Source: Candidatus Firestoneibacteriota bacterium (GTDB lineage Bacteria > JACRDZ01). From it: 7,469 nucleotides of DNA. This document shows positions 1-7,115 of the stretch, piece after piece. Position numbers and translations under genes: made by a program. Every line of letters starts with the position of its first letter. The first letter of the stretch is position 1. Where the stretch lies: NCBI GenBank assembly GCA_016212735.1, contig JACRDZ010000142.1:1-7469 (forward strand), in the 5' to 3' direction. Below the pieces are notes generated by a model. The model was given only the letters and a program-made list of their open reading frames with translations. It was not told where the DNA came from and made no database searches.

Positions 1-55
1 GATGTAGTATACTGCGAAAATTGCTGATGTCCAGATTGTAACCTGAGATACTAAA
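1..55 (+). pseudogene. hypE: Disrupted upstream part of hypE
   Basis: In the same frame as the downstream hypE fragment, bases 8-55 read YTAKIADVQIVT, stop, DTK. HypE proteins have VQIVTGDTKVV or close variants here, so the homology clearly runs through the stop: TGA at 44-46 stands where a Gly codon (probably GGA) is expected. A second in-frame stop, TAG, lies at 5-7. Frame 1 reads DVVY at bases 1-12, which would fit the helix before KIAD, so at least one indel near bases 10-15 is also likely. The stretch between KIAD and VQIV looks a few residues shorter than usual. Homology across the stop is well supported by the motif; the exact lesions are inferred without an alignment. Confidence 0.65.
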
Positions 56-670
56 GTGGTAGAAAAAGGTATGGCGGAAAAAATATATATCAATACAACA
101 GGTATAGGACGAGTTATTAAAAATAGAAAGACTTCTGCATCTTATATTAAACATGGAGATGCAGTAATACTGACAGGCAGTATTGGAGATCATGGAATGG
201 CTATAATGAATGCCAGAGTCAACCTGGGATTTTATGGAAATTTAAAAAGTGATTGTACTCCTTTAAATCACATGTTAAGAGCATGTGTTGAAAAATGCAG
301 AGGTATTCATGCAATGCGCGATCCAACGCGTGGAGGACTGGCAACAACTCTTAATGAATTAGCAGATTCATCAGGTACAGGGATTCTCATTCATGAAGAT
401 TTAATACATATTAATAAAGCTGTTGAATCTTCATGTAATATAATAGGAATAGATCCTTTATATGTTGCATGTGAAGGTAAAGCAGTAATTATTACAGATA
501 AAAAAGAAGCACAAAAAGCAGTAAAAATACTTCGACAATTTAAAGTTGGGAGAAAGACTGGTATAATTGGAGAAGTCATAAGTAAAAAAGGAGTTTATTT
601 AAAGACTGAAACAGGAGGAATACGCCCATTATTTATGTTAGAAGGAGACATGCTGCCGCGTATTTGTTAG
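56..670 (+). CDS. hypE: HypE, [NiFe]-hydrogenase maturation factor (C-terminal part; 5' end disrupted)
   Basis: HypE acts in the cytoplasm with HypF. The carbamoyl group placed on its C-terminal cysteine is dehydrated with ATP to a thiocyanate, which supplies the CN ligands of the hydrogenase iron. Seen here, numbering from the GTG at 56: INTTGIG (12-18), GDAVILTGSIGDHG (34-47), the strongly conserved MRDPTRGGLATTLNE (87-101), DPLYVACEGK (133-142), and the diagnostic C-terminal PRIC with the acceptor Cys204 as last residue. The AIRS C-terminal domain is therefore complete. Family members are about 330-350 residues, so the N-terminal AIRS domain with most of the ATP site should lie upstream, but the frame is closed by TGA at 44-46. 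The GTG at 56 is only the first possible start after that stop and lies inside the conserved GDTKVV motif, so it is unlikely to be a natural start. The product is either a non-functional fragment or the result of a sequence error. The family call is firm; gene integrity is doubtful. Confidence 0.88.
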   Translation: MVEKGMAEKIYINTTGIGRVIKNRKTSASYIKHGDAVILTGSIGDHGMAIMNARVNLGFYGNLKSDCTPLNHMLRACVEKCRGIHAMRDPTRGGLATTLNELADSSGTGILIHEDLIHINKAVESSCNIIGIDPLYVACEGKAVIITDKKEAQKAVKILRQFKVGRKTGIIGEVISKKGVYLKTETGGIRPLFMLEGDMLPRIC

Positions 671-684
671 AGTTTACTCATAAA

Positions 685-1656
685 ATGGAAGGAAATAAAA
701 AATTGGATGTTATTATTTTAGCAGGGGATCACAAAAAAAATATTAAACTTTATTCTGATAATAAAGGTTTTCTTATTGTTGAAAATATACCAATCATTAT
801 CCATATATTAAACAGTCTTATAAATGTTAAAGAAATATCTAATATCATTATTGTAGGACCTAAAGAGAGACTGGACAATACTTTAAATAAACACAGACAT
901 AAATTAAATAAAACAGATAAGAGTATTATTACAGTAGAACAAAAAGACAATATATTGCAAAATGCATGGGAAGGTTTTTTTCAATCCATTCCGGAATATG
1001 CAAATAATTCTTTGTCTATGGAACAGATAAAAAATAAATATATGGATAAACCTGTTTTGTTTTTATCTGTAGATGTACCTATGGTTATGCCTGAGGAGAT
1101 TTCTTATTTTATTGCTAAATGTGATTTAAATAAATATGATTATTTTACAGGAATAACTCCAAGAGAAGTTATGAGTTTATATTACCCTACAGAAACTCAG
1201 CCTGGAATTATCATGGCATATCTGCATTTTAAAGAAAATCTCTATCGTGTAAGCAATATACATTTAGTAAAACCATTCAGGATTAAGGATATAGAATATA
1301 TCAACCTCATGTATGATATCCGTTATCAGAAAAAAATTATAAATGTATTATTATTTATAATAAATATATTAGATGCTCCAAACACTCTGGAATTATGTAT
1401 TTATTATATAAATATGCAGATGGCTCTTTTTTTAAGTCATATCAAATTAAAATCCGCTCGAGATTTTTTTCGTAAATTTGTTATATTAAATAATGTTGAA
1501 AAAGCTATATCTCTACTTATTGGAGCAGAATTTAAAGCTATTGAAATACCTTTTGGAGGTTTAGCTCTTGATATAGACAACGAGAAAGATTTTAATACAT
1601 TAGTATTTATGTTCAAACAATGGAAAGAAAAACAGCGGACTCATTTCAAAACATGA
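685..1656 (+). CDS. MobA-like nucleotidyltransferase-fold (NTP transferase) protein, substrate unknown
   Basis: This is a 323-residue cytoplasmic protein with a glycosyltransferase-A-like NTP-transferase fold, the family of MobA and the nucleotide-sugar pyrophosphorylases. Visible from the ATG at 685: N-terminal strand and loop LDVIILAGD (7-15), the following segment NKGFLIVENIPIIIHIL (26-42) matching the usual K-x-x-hydrophobic-GxPhhxHhL pattern, strand IIIVGP (54-59), acidic metal-site strand SVDVPM (128-133), and ALDIDNEKDF (294-303) near the end, as in the DIDTPEDY signature. The classical GGxSxRMGxxK loop is not conserved. A hydrophobic helical stretch (about 217-257) separates the last two motifs. 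A TTG at 664 would add seven residues and overlap hypE by 7 bases. I prefer the ATG because it starts close to the first strand, leaves a 14-base gap after hypE and has GAG 12 bases upstream. Spacing suggests co-transcription with hypE, but no established link to hydrogenase maturation is known to me. The fold call is good; the substrate is unknown. Confidence 0.72.
   Translation: MEGNKKLDVIILAGDHKKNIKLYSDNKGFLIVENIPIIIHILNSLINVKEISNIIIVGPKERLDNTLNKHRHKLNKTDKSIITVEQKDNILQNAWEGFFQSIPEYANNSLSMEQIKNKYMDKPVLFLSVDVPMVMPEEISYFIAKCDLNKYDYFTGITPREVMSLYYPTETQPGIIMAYLHFKENLYRVSNIHLVKPFRIKDIEYINLMYDIRYQKKIINVLLFIINILDAPNTLELCIYYINMQMALFLSHIKLKSARDFFRKFVILNNVEKAISLLIGAEFKAIEIPFGGLALDIDNEKDFNTLVFMFKQWKEKQRTHFKT
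1641..1656. other. Tail-to-tail overlap of two convergent genes
   Basis: The last 16 bases of the + strand nucleotidyltransferase-like gene (TGA at 1654-1656) are also the last 16 bases of the - strand propeller gene (TGA is the complement of 1641-1643). I see no GC-rich hairpin with a T run on either strand around this junction, so no intrinsic terminator separates the two transcripts. Confidence 0.85.
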
Positions 1657-4600
1657 GGCTGGATGTCATAGCTTTGTTCATCAAATGTAATTTGCACTTG
1701 ATGTGTTCCATCTTTATCCATTCTGAATATTTTTGGCCTTTTGTTTCTGTTTGATACAAAGAATATATGCTGACTGTCAGATGACCATGCAGGATTGTAG
1801 TCGAAGGAATCATTGTTTGTTAAATTCTTCTGCTCAGTTCCATCGCTGTTCATAATATATATTTCTTCATTCTTATCCCTATTTGAAGTAAAAACAATTT
1901 TGTCCCCTAGAGGAGAAAAAACAGGTTCATGGTCAAAAGCTGGATTTTGTGATATATTAATAGTCTCTCCTTTCAACAGGTCAACCATATATATTTCAAG
2001 ATTACCATCCCTATCAGAAGTAAAAATAATTTTATTCCCTGAAGGTTCCCAGTTAGATTCAAAATCACGAGCAGGATTTTTTGAAATGTTAGTCTGGCTG
2101 CTTCCATCTTCATTCATTATATATATCTCCATATTATTATCTCTATCTGAAGTAAATGATATACGGGTTCCTTCCGGTGACCAGGCAGGTTCAAAATCAT
2201 AGGCGTTATTTTTAGTAAGATTTAAAGGACTTGTTCCATTATTATATATTGTAAATATTTCATAATTATTGTTATACAAAGAATAATAAACGATTCTGAC
2301 ACCGTCCGGAGACCAGACAGGACGGTAATCATTTTCTTCATTATAGGTAATCCTTTTTATCCCTGTCCCGTCCTCATTAATAGAATATATTTCATAATTT
2401 GATGCTTTAATTTCACCTTCTTTTTTCCTTGAACTAAAAACAACTTTAAGAGTATCCGGTTTTTCAAATAATATTTTTTTTAAATCTCTTTTGTCATATT
2501 TTGGAGATTCTTTGCTTAATTGGGGTTGTAGTTTTAGAAGTTTACTTCCATTCATAAGTTTTTCTAGCTCAGTTAATATTGTAAGGAGTTGTCCGTTTTT
2601 TAATTCTTTATATTTTGCATCGTCATAAAACCGTTTGCAAAGATAATACCAGGTAAAAACAATATCTATATCTATTTTCCCATTTATATAAATATCTCTC
2701 AAACTATTTAATGCATTATTTACATAAGAATCTCTGAAATTCCCATCACCTGTAACAATTTTATCAAAGGGATATTTTTCAAGTATTTTAATATAATATT
2801 GGAAAGCCTTTTCATAATCATGATAGTGTAATTCATAAATTCTGCCTATATTTATAAAACAGAGACCCATAGTTCCAATATAATCTTTTGACAGCATTAT
2901 TTTTGCATCAGAATATTTTTTTTGTGCATTAATATAAGCATCTATTGCTTCCTGATATTTTTTTAACATTTCATAACATTCTGCTATGCGAATGCTTACA
3001 TAAGCGCCTAACGGATATCCCCATAAATCATTTTTATCCGGGAAAATTTTAAGTATTTTACTATAACCCTCAATTGCTTTTTCATATTCACCTTTTTCTT
3101 TTTCTATGTCCATTAATTTTGTACGTATCATTGCTGCGAGAGAGAATATTTTCTGGTCATCATAATCACCGCTTTCATCAAGAGCTATCATATTCCAGTA
3201 CAAAATCATCTGATTATAATTTTTTCTCATATTTTCAATCATAGCCAATTTATAAAGAGCTGCAAGATAAGATGAAATATAAAAATAATCAGATTCTATA
3301 AATATCGAAATTTTTTGATCTGGATAATCTTCTATTATGTTTTTGTATATTTCAATTGCAAGATAGTATTTCCCTCTGCTTGTAAATTCTTCTGCCTGGA
3401 TAAAATTCTCAAGCAGAGTTTTTTTACCAACATTCAGAATTTCAGGCTTAATTTCACCTGTAGCTGTATCTTTAATAAAGAATATTATTCTCTCTCCATC
3501 AGGGAACCATGCTGGTATATTTACTTCATCTATTAAATTTGTTATTTGCATTGGTTTTTTACCTGAATTATTTATAATCCATAAATTATCACTATTTTTA
3601 TTCCGATTACTTATAAAAATAATTTTCTTACCATCTGGAGACGGTTTTGGATAATGATCCTGTACGTGTCCTTTAGTCAGAGCTCTTGCGTTTTTACCAT
3701 CTTTATTTATAACCCAGATATTTGAATATTTATTATCCTCTGATACTTTTTCAAAAACAATAGTACTGTCAGAAATCCATTCAGGATGTATATCATCTGT
3801 ATAATCGAATGTTAATTGAAGCAGATTTGTTCCATCAGGATTTATCATGAATATATCTTTATTCCTTGATCTTGAAGAAACAAAAATAATTTTTGTCCCG
3901 TCAGGACTCCATTTGATATCTTCTTCAAAAGAAAACTCATAAGTAAGTCTTAATTTATTTTCACCAGAAGTATTCATAATCCATAAATCCCAATTATTAT
4001 TCAAAAAGCATTTATAAACTATTTTATCCCCTATAGGAGAACATAGAGGAAAATCTTCATCTGTGGTTTCATTTGTTAGCTGTGTTAGATATTTTTTCTC
4101 AACATCCTCACGTGTAATTGATAATAAATCCTGCATGGATTCATTCCCTGTCCGGGTGCAGTTTGTTGAATCATTATAATAAAAAATATCCAGTTTGGCC
4201 ATATCCATTTTGTAAATATTATAATTCCCGTCTCTGTTTGAAGAAAATACAATAGCAGTTGAATCTGGACACCATTGAGGGGAAACATCGTTATGAGTAG
4301 ATTTGGTTAGACTTACTATTTTAATAACATTATCCGCAATTTCTGTACGAATTATATTATTATCACCTTTTAAATTCAGCTTATTAATTTCAGAATACAA
4401 ATAATATCTGCCATCAGAAGAAGGAATGGGAGGTTTAATATATTCTTTCTCCAGCGCAGATTCTTGAATAAACTCAACATCTTCTTCTTTTTCAATTCTT
4501 TTAAATGCTATAAGTTTTTCTTCATCAGAAAAATAAAAAAACATTTCAGAATTATAATCATAATACAGAATATAAAGAGGATAATAATCTGTGAAATATT

Positions 4601-5450
4601 TAAATACTATATCGCCATTTAAAGTATCAATACCGCAAATGAACCCCTGATCTACGCATAAAAAAAGCATGTTCTCAAAAATTTGCGGACTTCTTTGTAT
4701 ACGCTCTGCTGCCTTTAACTGCCAGATAATATTTCCGTCATCAATATTAATAGCAATAATCTCCCCATGATCAGTAGCCAGAAAAATTGATTCATTTTGC
4801 ACTGCTGGTGAAGCAAGAAGAAAATTTCCTATTTTTTGCTTCCATTTAAGTTCCCCATTTTTAGTATAAACACAATAGAGGTTACCATCGCATGATGGGA
4901 TAAAAAGTAAATTTTTATATATAACCATTTCAGTATATATTCCAGAAGATTCTGTCGTAAATGTCCAGAACGGTTTTCCAGAATTAATTTCCAATGCATA
5001 TACATTTTTGTCATTACTTGCTATATAAATTAAACCATTTTTTTTGTCTGGTAATTCAGAATAAGTTGTTTTTGGCCATTCTTTATTTGTACTCAACAAT
5101 TTATTTCCGGTATTAATATCTATAGCATAAAGATTACCATCTAGAGAACTAACATAGAGAATATTATCTCTAATCTGTGGTTTTGCAATTATTTTATCTT
5201 TAGTTTTGAATTTCCATATTAATCTTCCTTTATCCTGCTCTATTGCATAGATATAACCGTCTTCTGAGATAAGATAAATAAACATGTCTTTTTTGTCTTG
5301 AGAGGATAATATTGAGGTAATTTTATTTTTAAATTTTATTTCCCATTTAACTTCAAAATATTTATCATTTCCATTTTCTTCTGCATGAATGTTTAGATGG
5401 ATAATAAATACAATTAAGCAAATTAATATAAAAAGTAACTTTTTTTTCAT
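1641..5450 (-). CDS. Large secreted PQQ propeller / TolB propeller / TPR / TolB propeller protein
   Basis: A 1269-residue exported protein. Residues 1-23 form a signal peptide: KKK, a hydrophobic core, then probable cleavage after IHA. The Cys at 11 follows Ile, so it is not a lipobox. Residues ~35-318 are a PQQ/quinoprotein-type propeller, with repeats such as DGYIYAIEQDKGRLIW (64-79) and DGNLYAIDINTG (104-115). Residues ~340-680 are a TolB-like WD40 (PD40) propeller with motifs such as WSPDGTKIIFVSSR (514-527) and a ~33-residue insertion after the blade at 388-416. Residues ~684-960 are helical with TPR-like units (686-710, 784-805, 821-849, 867-896). Residues ~1000-1269 are a second six-bladed TolB-like propeller. 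Such modules bind proteins, peptides or polysaccharides; no catalytic residues are evident, so an extracytoplasmic scaffold or sensor role is inferred. It is the last gene of the - strand cluster, 28 bases after the preceding gene. No good Shine-Dalgarno precedes the ATG, but the signal peptide supports this start. Confidence 0.85.
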   Translation of the reverse strand: MKKKLLFILICLIVFIIHLNIHAEENGNDKYFEVKWEIKFKNKITSILSSQDKKDMFIYLISEDGYIYAIEQDKGRLIWKFKTKDKIIAKPQIRDNILYVSSLDGNLYAIDINTGNKLLSTNKEWPKTTYSELPDKKNGLIYIASNDKNVYALEINSGKPFWTFTTESSGIYTEMVIYKNLLFIPSCDGNLYCVYTKNGELKWKQKIGNFLLASPAVQNESIFLATDHGEIIAINIDDGNIIWQLKAAERIQRSPQIFENMLFLCVDQGFICGIDTLNGDIVFKYFTDYYPLYILYYDYNSEMFFYFSDEEKLIAFKRIEKEEDVEFIQESALEKEYIKPPIPSSDGRYYLYSEINKLNLKGDNNIIRTEIADNVIKIVSLTKSTHNDVSPQWCPDSTAIVFSSNRDGNYNIYKMDMAKLDIFYYNDSTNCTRTGNESMQDLLSITREDVEKKYLTQLTNETTDEDFPLCSPIGDKIVYKCFLNNNWDLWIMNTSGENKLRLTYEFSFEEDIKWSPDGTKIIFVSSRSRNKDIFMINPDGTNLLQLTFDYTDDIHPEWISDSTIVFEKVSEDNKYSNIWVINKDGKNARALTKGHVQDHYPKPSPDGKKIIFISNRNKNSDNLWIINNSGKKPMQITNLIDEVNIPAWFPDGERIIFFIKDTATGEIKPEILNVGKKTLLENFIQAEEFTSRGKYYLAIEIYKNIIEDYPDQKISIFIESDYFYISSYLAALYKLAMIENMRKNYNQMILYWNMIALDESGDYDDQKIFSLAAMIRTKLMDIEKEKGEYEKAIEGYSKILKIFPDKNDLWGYPLGAYVSIRIAECYEMLKKYQEAIDAYINAQKKYSDAKIMLSKDYIGTMGLCFINIGRIYELHYHDYEKAFQYYIKILEKYPFDKIVTGDGNFRDSYVNNALNSLRDIYINGKIDIDIVFTWYYLCKRFYDDAKYKELKNGQLLTILTELEKLMNGSKLLKLQPQLSKESPKYDKRDLKKILFEKPDTLKVVFSSRKKEGEIKASNYEIYSINEDGTGIKRITYNEENDYRPVWSPDGVRIVYYSLYNNNYEIFTIYNNGTSPLNLTKNNAYDFEPAWSPEGTRISFTSDRDNNMEIYIMNEDGSSQTNISKNPARDFESNWEPSGNKIIFTSDRDGNLEIYMVDLLKGETINISQNPAFDHEPVFSPLGDKIVFTSNRDKNEEIYIMNSDGTEQKNLTNNDSFDYNPAWSSDSQHIFFVSNRNKRPKIFRMDKDGTHQVQITFDEQSYDIQPHVLK
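1644..2453 (-). repeat. 44-codon repeats encoding the C-terminal TolB-like propeller
   Basis: Six diverged units of the PD40/TolB type. Equivalent residues recur with exact 44-residue (132-base) spacing: W/F of the WSPDG-like motif at 1046, 1090, 1134, 1178 and 1222, and the EIY/EIF/KIF motif at 1020, 1064, 1108, 1152, 1196 and 1240. The first unit has about six extra residues in a loop. The protein ends with DIQPHVLK, the start of a seventh unit, while the domain opens at LKVVFSSR, the remaining half of that unit. This is the closure expected of a circular propeller whose first and last strands share one blade. Confidence 0.85.
2571..3401 (-). repeat. TPR-like helical repeat region
   Basis: Residues 684-960 of the large propeller protein contain several 34-residue-type helix pairs. 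The clearest show A-x-x-Y-x-x-hh near the second helix: GKYYLAIEIYKNIIEDYP (693-710), GEYEKAIEGYSKILKIFP (787-804), KKYQEAIDAYINAQKKY (830-846) and HDYEKAFQYYIKILEKYP (877-894). Spacing between them is uneven, with longer helical inserts, as in tol-pal-system YbgF-like and outer-membrane assembly TPR proteins. It probably forms a protein-binding arm between the two TolB-like propellers. Confidence 0.75.
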
Positions 5451-5478
5451 ATATATACCGATTTTGATACATGAACGG

Positions 5479-6483
5479 TTATTTATTTATATCAGGAACT
5501 GGAAGTTTGGTGGAATCAGTATTTTGTACAGGATTTAATTTATTATTAATATCATCACCCAGATTATTAAAAAATTTATTTATTTCTTTAATTTCTGTTT
5601 TTGCTATGTAAGATAATGCTTCTTTTTCTTCTTCATTTAGCTCAGCAAATAAAGGATCTGACATTAATGTTTCTAATTTTGTTTTTAATTCATTATAAGA
5701 AACTGTAATGCTATTTTTATCATAATCCTTGTAATATGTTGTATTATCTTTTTGAGAATAAGCAACATCTCTTATCGCAAGTTGAGCGAGAGATTCAAGT
5801 CTATCATAAAATCTCATACGAAAGCCAACAAGTTGTCTATCTCCGCCTTTTATAGCAAGAACATAATTTCTTATGTCAGAAGGATCAACCATTTTTACTA
5901 AATAAATTGATATTTTATCAATCTCTTTTTTAAAAGAATTTGCATGCATTAAAAATTTTTCTATACTCATTACACTCCCCATCTGCCAGCATTGATAATA
6001 AAAATAATTTCCTTTTTCAAAAACCGCTCTTAATAAAGTTTCAATCATCTGTCCCTTTGAAACAATATTATCATGGCGTTTTTCAGGGTCATCTACTAAA
6101 GATAAAAATGCCTGTGATTCTATTTGTTTCATAGTAAGAAAATATTCACGCAGATATCTTTGCCCTTCTTCAAAAAACATTATATAAAGATTATATAGTG
6201 CTGCATTTTCATAGGAATCTTGAGTTACATTTTCACCGGCTTTTCGTATATAATATTCAAATTTTAATACTTTAGGTTTCTCTTTTTCATCTATTTTCTG
6301 ATTTAATACAACAATATATTTATCTTCACTTATTCTTTTAAGCCAGGAAGGACATGGTGTGTTTTTATATTTATTATAAAAATTGTTAAGTTCTTCATTA
6401 TTATCATTATCATTTTTTGCGGAAATATTAATAGAGAGAAAAACTAAAAATAATATTATAATTTTAAGTAAATTAATGTTCAT
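5479..6483 (-). CDS. Secreted protein of unknown family
   Basis: A 334-residue protein that I do not recognise. Residues 1-22 form a clear Sec signal peptide (hydrophobic LLKIIILFLVFL, then ISA before the likely cleavage), with no lipobox, so the mature protein is probably periplasmic or secreted. The mature part looks mostly helical and charged, rich in Tyr, Lys, Asn and Glu, with two cysteines (C44 and C165) that could pair or bind a ligand. A helical block (about 87-240) carries motifs such as FFEEGQRYLREYF (103-115) and FRMRFYDRLESLAQLAIRD (221-239). The tail from about 315 is Pro/Asn/Thr-rich and probably disordered. The start is supported by the signal peptide and by AGGT (complement of 6491-6494) seven bases upstream of the ATG. 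It lies 22 bases after pth and 28 bases before the large propeller gene, so the two exported products are probably co-expressed and may act together; that partnership is inference from position only. Confidence 0.8.
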   Translation of the reverse strand: MNINLLKIIILFLVFLSINISAKNDNDNNEELNNFYNKYKNTPCPSWLKRISEDKYIVVLNQKIDEKEKPKVLKFEYYIRKAGENVTQDSYENAALYNLYIMFFEEGQRYLREYFLTMKQIESQAFLSLVDDPEKRHDNIVSKGQMIETLLRAVFEKGNYFYYQCWQMGSVMSIEKFLMHANSFKKEIDKISIYLVKMVDPSDIRNYVLAIKGGDRQLVGFRMRFYDRLESLAQLAIRDVAYSQKDNTTYYKDYDKNSITVSYNELKTKLETLMSDPLFAELNEEEKEALSYIAKTEIKEINKFFNNLGDDINNKLNPVQNTDSTKLPVPDINK

Positions 6484-6505
6484 GATAATTACCTAATTAT
6501 TTATA

Positions 6506-7072
6506 TTAATTAAATTTATTCATAGTTTTTGTTATATCATATTTAATAAAAGTATCAATAATTTCCATAGAGGTTGGTATTATTATTTTTTCGATTTGAT
6601 TTATTTCTTCTTTAAGAAAATTCATAAGTACATAAGTTTTTAGATCCAGACAGGGAAGTGCATTACCTATCCCAACACGCATACGAGGAAATTTATCAGT
6701 TTCCAGGTTTTCTATAATTGAAAGCAATCCGTTATGTCCGCCATGACTTCCATTTGCTCTAACACGGATTTTCCCAAAGGGGAGATTAATATCATCGTTT
6801 ATTACAAGAATTTCTTCACAGGTAATAGAATATTTATACATAATAGCTTTTACAGCTTTGCCGCTGTTATTCATATATGTTAAAGGCAGAGCAAGAATTA
6901 TAGTTTTTCCATCAATTATAGTTCTTGCAATCATGCTGTTGCATGTTTTTGTTTTTAAGTCTAAACCAATCTTTCTGGCATATTCAGATACAATCATAAA
7001 ACCAATATTATGCCTTGTTATTCTATATTTAGGCTCTGGATTCCCAAGTCCGACTATTAATCTATGAATCAT
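6506..7072 (-). CDS. pth: Peptidyl-tRNA hydrolase
   Basis: Pth cleaves the ester bond of peptidyl-tRNA that drops off ribosomes, recycling tRNA in the cytoplasm; it is usually essential. The 188-residue length is normal for bacterial Pth (about 185-195). Family signatures are all present: LIVGLGNPEPKY (5-16) with Asn11, TRHNIGF (19-25) with catalytic His21, PLTYMNNSGKAV (63-74) with Met67 and Asn68, INDDINLPFGKIRVR (91-105) with the conserved Asp93, GSHGGHNGL (108-116) with His113 and Asn114, and FPRMRVGIG (128-136). Small departures: Asn96 replaces the usual Asp of the DDxDLP motif, and the Pro that commonly follows GIGR is absent (GIGNALP). The catalytic set is intact, so activity is expected. 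The start is unambiguous because MIHRLIVGLGNP is the normal N-terminus. It follows the L25 gene by 43 bases, the common rplY/ctc-pth arrangement. Confidence 0.97.
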   Translation of the reverse strand: MIHRLIVGLGNPEPKYRITRHNIGFMIVSEYARKIGLDLKTKTCNSMIARTIIDGKTIILALPLTYMNNSGKAVKAIMYKYSITCEEILVINDDINLPFGKIRVRANGSHGGHNGLLSIIENLETDKFPRMRVGIGNALPCLDLKTYVLMNFLKEEINQIEKIIIPTSMEIIDTFIKYDITKTMNKFN

Positions 7073-7115
7073 TATTTATTACCAAATTTATACAACAATC
7101 TTATAGCTTATTATA

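Noticed and set aside
44..46. TGA read as selenocysteine or as glycine (alternative genetic code)
   Set aside because: HypE is not a known selenoprotein and no SECIS-like hairpin follows the TGA. Recoding to Gly, as in some candidate phyla, is contradicted by TGA serving as the natural stop of both convergent genes at 1641-1656, by Gly being coded GGN elsewhere, and by the additional TAG and frame problem upstream.
1813..2202. 129-codon open frame on the + strand across the propeller repeats
   Set aside because: It is antisense to the well-supported 44-residue repeats, and its own repetitiveness is a by-product of them.
5440..5447. Run of eight A (coding strand) right after the start codon of the propeller gene as a phase-variation switch
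   Set aside because: AAA AAA AAG encodes the normal positive n-region of a signal peptide, and runs of this length are expected in such AT-rich DNA.
5382..5450. Lipoprotein signal for the large propeller protein
   Set aside because: The only cysteine, residue 11, lies in the middle of the hydrophobic core and is preceded by Ile, not Gly, Ala or Ser. The IHA site at 21-23 fits ordinary signal peptidase I.
7073..7115. Possible promoter or terminator between L25 and pth
   Set aside because: The gap is simply AT-rich; no stable hairpin or convincing -35/-10 pair could be picked out from background.
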